9,102 nt of DNA from Bacteroidota bacterium (GTDB lineage Bacteria > Bacteroidota > Bacteroidia > Chitinophagales > LD1). Position 1 is the stretch's first letter. Each line of letters begins with the position of its first letter. The notes beneath the pieces are model-generated. The model did not search any database. It was not told the DNA's origin and saw nothing but the letters and a program-made list of their open reading frames with translations. The stretch covers positions 1 to 9,102 of the forward strand of contig JAFDYP010000451.1 in assembly GCA_018267355.1 (NCBI GenBank), in the 5' to 3' direction. Position numbers and translations under genes: made by a program. Positions 4,827 to 9,102 of the stretch are shown piece after piece.

Positions 4827-7800
4827 TTAACGTATTAATGTGATGCTTCCGTTATACGATTTCTTCACTCCATCCAGGTAGGTGATCTCTATCTGATAGA
4901 CGTATACTGAGGTAGGCTGTGCCACACCCATATAGGTGCCATCCCAGCCGGTCCACTGATTGCCCATAGAGTCAAATACCTTTTCGCCCCAGCGGTTAAA
5001 GATGCGCATCGCTACTGTCTTGATCTTAGTGCCATATACCTCAAACCGGTCGTTGGTACCATCACCATTTGGAGTGAAAGCATTAGGTATATAAGGCTCC
5101 GGACCGTGCTCTATAGTGATCGTACTGGTAGCGTTGGCATAGCAGTTTCTACCATAGTTTACCACCAGCTGATAGGTAGTGGTCTCAAATGGTGTAGCCA
5201 CCGGTACCGGGCAGTCTATACAGCTCAGGCCCAGTGCAGGAGACCACGCATAGGAGTTGATGGTCTGAGTAGTAGAGTTGCTCACTATCGGTACCAGAGA
5301 GATGCTCGTGCCTACTACGAGGCTCGTATCCTGTGGTGTGATGGCTACCGTGATCGGATCCGGCTGGTAGACAGAGATAGTCGTATCAAACTGGCAGAGC
5401 ATGCTATCTCGTGCGTGCAGGTGATAGACGCCTGCAGGCAGGTCAAAGAAATCAGGTATGGTCTGCCAGGTAGTCCCATCCAGTGAGTACTCGTAGGCAT
5501 AGGTATGGGCCGGTGTGCCACCTTGCACTACAAAGTGTATACTACCATCAGCAGAGCCCGGGCAATGAGTACTGTCCACCTTCATCTCATAGGTACTGAT
5601 AGGTGGCGGTGCCACCAGTGTAGCGGTTGTCACCTTCGTACAGCCATTTGCATCTGTCAGGGTCACGCTGTAGGAGCCGGGGCCCAGATTGCTATGTGTG
5701 TCACCGGCATTGACGCCGTCACTCCATGTGTAGGTATATGGTGTAGTACCTCCGCCCGGGGTGATCTGCATAGCGCCGTTGGCATCATTGGCGCAGGCTA
5801 TCTGTGTCACACTCAGAGCAGCGGTCAGGGCAGGTGGATCTGTGAGGTCTATGCGTACATTCTGTACACAGCCACGGCTATCCGTCACTACAGGCAGGTA
5901 GGCTCCCTGTGTCAGGCCTGTGATCGTATCCGTCATCTGGTAGGTGAGAGACTGATAGTCGTAGGTATACGGACCATGGCCGCCAGAGGCTACCAGCCAG
6001 AATTTGCCATTGGCATCACCATGGCAGAGCGGATTAGTAAAGTATGGCAATACTACCACCTGAGATGGCTCAAAAACCTCTACAGTGCCGCTGGCCGGAC
6101 AGCCGAATGCGTCAGTCACATATACGGTATCTATCCCTGCCTCAAGGCCCAGGGCGGGATTGCTCTGCTCGCCGGATGGCTCCCAGTCATAGTTGTAAGG
6201 CCCGTTGCCATTGGTCACAGTCACAGTAGCAGATCCATCATTGCCGCTGTGGCAGTTAGTACTATCAGCGGTCAGAGATATCTGTAGCACATATTGCGCG
6301 CCTATCGTAAATGACTGCCGTGTAGAGCAGCCATTCACATCTGTCACCAGCAGATCATGCGAGCCTGCGCTCAGCGTATTATTCGTATTAGTACCAGCTA
6401 TGCCATCCCATGAGTAGGAGTATGGTGGTGTACCGTTAGATACGGAGGCTACAGCAGTACCGTCATTGCTCTCCTGGCAGTGTGCAGGGTTTGTGGTCAT
6501 GGTCACGAGTATCTGCAGCGGCTGGTAGATAGTGCCTGATACCGTAGCAGTACATCCGGATGCATCTGTCACTGTAGCTGAGAATGGACCCGCTGAGAGA
6601 TCTGTAGCTGAGTCTGCCGAAGAGGCGGAGCCTGTCCATGCATAGCTATATGGCGGGGTGCCTCCGGCGGTAGCCAGGCGTGCTATACCATTCTGGTCGC
6701 CATAGCATTTCACAGAGTCTGTAGATGCCAGGGTCAGTACCAGCTGTGCCGGCTGGCCCAGGTATGCAGTGTCTTTTGCTACACAGCTATTGGCATCAGT
6801 CACAGTCACGGTATACATGCCCGGAGCCAGTCCTGACAGCGGATCGCTGCCGGCATTCCAGGCCACGGTATAGTTTGGCGTACCGCCCGATGGTATCGCA
6901 TCCAGGCTGCCGTTATTGGCACCATAGCAGGTGATAGTGGTTGAGTCTATAGCTATCGCTATAGCGGTAGGGGCGGTGATCGTGATCGAGTTGGATACAG
7001 ATATACCATTAGCATCCGTCACTATGAGGGTGTAGGTGCCTGCGCAGAGATTGCGCGCCGTGTCACTGGTGGTAGGCGGCACTGTATTCCATGCGTAAGT
7101 ATAAGGCGTCACTCCACCTGTAGCTACTGCGCTCGCTACACCATTGCAGTCTCCGTAGCACAGGTTGTTTGTGATCGTAAAGACAACATTGATCGGTGGT
7201 GGTCCTGTGATGTGTACCGTATCCCACACGCAGCAGCCATGGGCATCACAGATGTGTATGTAGTAGTAGCCGGAATCCAGGTTGCTGGCATTGCTCACGT
7301 TGCCCACAGATACACCCGGCGGGCAGGTCCATGTGTAGGTATATGGCGTCGTGCCACCTGTAGTGGTAGTAGTGATAGAGCCATCATGCGTGCTGGCGCC
7401 GGTCAGGTTGGTATGCGTAGCAGATGATACCAGCTGTGCCGGTTGCGTCACATTGACCTGTCCTGTGATAGTACAGCCGCTGGTGTCTGTCACAGTGACC
7501 TGGTACAGGCCGGCGGATAGCGAGGTGAGGCTGCTGGCATTGCCGCCAGGTATGCTCCAGGTATAGCGGTACGGACGGCGTCCGCCAGCCACTGTAGCAG
7601 TCACAGATCCGGTAGCATCTCCATAGCAGTTCTCATTGACGGAGTCCAGGCGCAGCGTGAGTGGTGCAGGGCTGACCAGCGTGGTCGTATCATAGCCTGC
7701 ACAGTGGTTGGCATCGGTGACGGTCAGGTAGTAGGTATTAGGAGCCAGGTTTGAGATCATGTTCTGATTGCCAGCCACCGCAGGGCTCCAGACATATGTA

Positions 7801-9102
7801 TAAGGGGCCGTTCCGGCGCTCATATTGATCGTGATGCGCCCATCATTGGCCCCTGAGCAGGTGATAGAGTCTACCACTTTTCGCACCGGTATATTGCTAC
7901 CCATCGTGATCCGTGCACTGTCAGTGATCGTACACGGCAGGCCGGCACCGGAGATGGTGCATATATAAAGTGTAGTACCGGTAGGGGTCACAGTAGGATT
8001 GGCATAGCCGGTACCTACGCCAGATGCAGGAGCCGTGCCGCCCACAGCGGTCCAGGTATAGGTCAGGGCATTAGAGCTGGCGGTACCCGTATGTATAGCA
8101 TGAAGCTGTATAGGAGTACTGCTGCACACAAAGGTATCAGGTGATACAGAGAACCTATTGGTCGAATCTACATACACTGTCACATAGTCCGAACTGTTGC
8201 AGCCGTTGGTGTCATACAGTGTCACAGTATAGGTGGTCTGCACCTGCGGATAGGCTATAGTAGTATCCCTGTTGTCAGGGTTTGGAGCATTCGCTGGGCC
8301 GCTGGACGCTGTCCACAGCAGGTTCGCATTGCCCAGCGGAGTAGTGCATACATTAAACTGGAAGTTTGGCCGCTGGAAGTAGCTGGCATATGTCGGAGCG
8401 CCATTTTGCTGCACGCCTGTGAATCCGCACTGGCCGCCCGGATCATTAGCATAGGTACACCACACGGAGCGGTAGCTGGTGGTGGTATATTTCATTTTAG
8501 GGTTAGCGCTGCCATTGACCGTATTGGTAAAGCATACATCTATCACCAGGTTTGAGGCGCCGTCCCAGTTGTATGGTGTTTGCAGCATATGCGTATTCCA
8601 GTTTGTGACCGTGGTATAGTTGCCTACATACACTGTGGTCAGGTAGTTGTCACTCACGTATCCTGTGAGGCTGTCTATAGAGTTGTCTACGCAGCCCATC
8701 CGGATGGTGAAATTGGAGCAGGTAGATCCGCCGTTATTATTGCCTATCTGCATGGAGATAGTAGAGATCTGGCCACCTGACCCGATCAGGGCTGATAGTT
8801 CATTGGCATGTATCAGAAACTGATGGCGTGCGCTTTTATAGTAGTTGCCGTACGGTGATGGGTATACGAAACCCGTACCTCCCTGTGTACTGGTACCCGT
8901 ACCCAGCGTGACCAGCCGCGTATTGCCGGTACAGCGCGTGGTGGCGGGACCGCATTCAGGATTGGCTGTGGCTATGAGCTGAGTAGGCTGGCCGGGGCAG
9001 AGCATAGTGGGATTGGCCGTGGCCTGTATGCGTGGTGCAAAGCCATTCACACGCACCGTCACAGTATCGGTACGCTCGCAGCCTGTATTAGCCGTAAAGT
9101 GT
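4827..9102 (-). CDS. Giant SprB-like surface adhesin with T9SS type B sorting domain, N-terminal part missing (partial)
   Basis: The frame is open to the right edge of the window, so the start and signal peptide are not here; at least 1424 residues are visible. The GTG at 9062 is an internal valine: 13 further codons with Ig-like character (including NTGCERTDT) precede it. Numbering from that valine, an Ig-like domain (about 11-45 and 246-299) is interrupted by a beta-rich insert (about 46-240). A second Ig-like domain follows (about 301-390), then eleven SprB-type repeats (396-1236), another Ig-like domain (1237-1321) and a CHU_C domain (1322-1411). The protein should be exported by the T9SS and displayed on the cell surface, probably as an adhesin for gliding or attachment. 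No catalytic domain is visible, and its ligand is unknown. It lies 53 bases upstream of a PorP/SprF-like gene, the same order as sprB and sprF in flavobacteria. It is not called sprB because orthology cannot be shown. Confidence 0.93.
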   Translation of the reverse strand, partial: HFTANTGCERTDTVTVRVNGFAPRIQATANPTMLCPGQPTQLIATANPECGPATTRCTGNTRLVTLGTGTSTQGGTGFVYPSPYGNYYKSARHQFLIHANELSALIGSGGQISTISMQIGNNNGGSTCSNFTIRMGCVDNSIDSLTGYVSDNYLTTVYVGNYTTVTNWNTHMLQTPYNWDGASNLVIDVCFTNTVNGSANPKMKYTTTSYRSVWCTYANDPGGQCGFTGVQQNGAPTYASYFQRPNFQFNVCTTPLGNANLLWTASSGPANAPNPDNRDTTIAYPQVQTTYTVTLYDTNGCNSSDYVTVYVDSTNRFSVSPDTFVCSSTPIQLHAIHTGTASSNALTYTWTAVGGTAPASGVGTGYANPTVTPTGTTLYICTISGAGLPCTITDSARITMGSNIPVRKVVDSITCSGANDGRITINMSAGTAPYTYVWSPAVAGNQNMISNLAPNTYYLTVTDANHCAGYDTTTLVSPAPLTLRLDSVNENCYGDATGSVTATVAGGRRPYRYTWSIPGGNASSLTSLSAGLYQVTVTDTSGCTITGQVNVTQPAQLVSSATHTNLTGASTHDGSITTTTTGGTTPYTYTWTCPPGVSVGNVSNASNLDSGYYYIHICDAHGCCVWDTVHITGPPPINVVFTITNNLCYGDCNGVASAVATGGVTPYTYAWNTVPPTTSDTARNLCAGTYTLIVTDANGISVSNSITITAPTAIAIAIDSTTITCYGANNGSLDAIPSGGTPNYTVAWNAGSDPLSGLAPGMYTVTVTDANSCVAKDTAYLGQPAQLVLTLASTDSVKCYGDQNGIARLATAGGTPPYSYAWTGSASSADSATDLSAGPFSATVTDASGCTATVSGTIYQPLQILVTMTTNPAHCQESNDGTAVASVSNGTPPYSYSWDGIAGTNTNNTLSAGSHDLLVTDVNGCSTRQSFTIGAQYVLQISLTADSTNCHSGNDGSATVTVTNGNGPYNYDWEPSGEQSNPALGLEAGIDTVYVTDAFGCPASGTVEVFEPSQVVVLPYFTNPLCHGDANGKFWLVASGGHGPYTYDYQSLTYQMTDTITGLTQGAYLPVVTDSRGCVQNVRIDLTDPPALTAALSVTQIACANDANGAMQITPGGGTTPYTYTWSDGVNAGDTHSNLGPGSYSVTLTDANGCTKVTTATLVAPPPISTYEMKVDSTHCPGSADGSIHFVVQGGTPAHTYAYEYSLDGTTWQTIPDFFDLPAGVYHLHARDSMLCQFDTTISVYQPDPITVAITPQDTSLVVGTSISLVPIVSNSTTQTINSYAWSPALGLSCIDCPVPVATPFETTTYQLVVNYGRNCYANATSTITIEHGPEPYIPNAFTPNGDGTNDRFEVYGTKIKTVAMRIFNRWGEKVFDSMGNQWTGWDGTYMGVAQPTSVYVYQIEITYLDGVKKSYNGSITLIR
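4830..5099 (-). other. CHU_C / gliding-motility-associated C-terminal domain (T9SS type B sorting signal)
   Basis: This codes for the last 90 residues of the adhesin. The signature elements are IPNAFTPNGDGTNDRFEV at the start, MRIFNRWGEKVFDS in the middle, WTGWDGTYMGVAQPTSVYVY, and NGSITLIR at the very end. This is a near-consensus type B sorting domain (TIGR04131/PF13585 type), which targets proteins to the T9SS. Type B cargo typically depends on a PorP/SprF partner, and one is encoded next downstream. Confidence 0.93.
5355..7877 (-). repeat. Eleven tandem SprB-type repeats within the adhesin gene
   Basis: The coding repeats, in protein order, are 7662-7877, 7434-7661, 7194-7433, 6963-7193, 6744-6962, 6513-6743, 6288-6512, 6060-6287, 5829-6059, 5601-5828 and 5355-5600. 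Each is 72-82 residues. The shared pattern is a Cys-x-Gly/Ser-x-x-(A/D)-(N/D)G start, then GGTxPYTYxW, then LxAGxYxVxVTDxxGC, and a closing Pro-rich turn. This corresponds to the SprB repeat family (PF13573-like), a beta-sandwich fold of surface proteins in gliding Bacteroidota. At the DNA level the units are well diverged. One 19-base stretch is identical in repeats 3 and 10 (7328-7346 and 5723-5741). Confidence 0.9.
8343..8927 (-). other. Beta-rich domain inserted in an Ig-like domain of the adhesin
   Basis: About 195 residues (46-240 counted from the GTG at 9062) separate the first half of an Ig-like domain (NPTMLCPGQPTQLIATANP) from its second half (LLWTASSG, then TTYTVTLYDTNGC). The insert contains GFVYPSPYGNYYKSARHQFL, ISTISMQIGNNNGGSTCSNF, FTIRMGCVDN, NWNTHMLQTPYNWDGASNLV and a C-terminal PNFQFNVC. 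From memory, this kind of YPSPYG...NLVIDVCF module recurs in secreted Bacteroidota proteins. It looks like a jelly-roll or carbohydrate-binding-like sandwich, but I cannot assign a named family or ligand. The domain limits are approximate. Confidence 0.6.

Noticed and set aside
5505..6287. Open reading frame of 260 codons on the plus strand
   Set aside because: It is antisense to the SprB-type repeats, and its Cys/His/Arg-rich product has no coherent fold pattern. The minus-strand frame explains the conserved repeats.
5355..7877. Regular DNA periodicity that might suggest a CRISPR array or satellite
   Set aside because: The period is about 216-246 bases, the DNA units are diverged, and the pattern is conserved at protein level, so it is a coding repeat array.
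9060..9062. GTG as the start codon of the adhesin
   Set aside because: Codons upstream continue an Ig-like domain to the window edge, and no signal peptide follows the GTG.

Overview
The window looks like a chromosomal segment from a member of the Bacteroidota, most likely a gliding or Type IX secretion (T9SS) lineage such as the Chitinophagales. Four things support this. There is a short primary sigma factor of the Bacteroidetes type, without region 1.1. Its promoter has the Bacteroidetes-type -7 box (TAnnTTTG) and no clear Shine-Dalgarno sequences precede the genes. There is a PorP/SprF-family outer-membrane protein. There is also a large surface protein made of SprB-type repeats and ending in a gliding-motility-associated (CHU_C, T9SS type B) C-terminal domain. 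The exact genus cannot be read from the sequence.

Layout. The left part (1-2958) is on the plus strand. It holds a YhhN/TMEM86-family membrane protein (89-778), a serine alpha/beta hydrolase (best start 862, end 1806), an intergenic hairpin with a GCGA tetraloop (1858-1888), a good Bacteroidetes promoter (1950-1982), the primary sigma factor gene rpoD/sigA (2040-2909) and an apparently bidirectional terminator (2935-2958). The right part (3028-9102) is on the minus strand and is read from right to left. A giant adhesin-like gene enters from the right edge already open (4827-9102, 5' end missing). It is followed after 53 bases by a PorP/SprF-like gene (3676-4773), an array of five degenerate 7-bp units, and a strong intrinsic terminator. 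A GNAT acetyltransferase gene (3028-3591) begins only 16 bases beyond the terminator stem. No tRNA, rRNA, CRISPR array, insertion sequence or integrase was seen.

How the genes fit together. The adhesin and the PorP/SprF-like gene form an apparent two-gene unit like sprB-sprF: a large type B cargo of the T9SS plus the outer-membrane partner that type B C-terminal domains need for export and attachment. The visible adhesin part, in protein order, has the end of an Ig-like domain, an Ig-like domain interrupted by a beta-rich insert of about 195 residues, another Ig-like domain, eleven SprB-type repeats of 72-82 residues, one more Ig-like domain and the CHU_C domain. The plus-strand genes look like housekeeping or general metabolism genes and share no obvious pathway with the adhesin unit.

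Novelty. I did not find an undescribed system. The parts most worth a second look are the heptamer array at the porP/sprF stop codon, the acetyltransferase start placed just after a terminator, the inserted domain and cysteine pattern of the adhesin, and the tetraloop hairpin upstream of the rpoD promoter.
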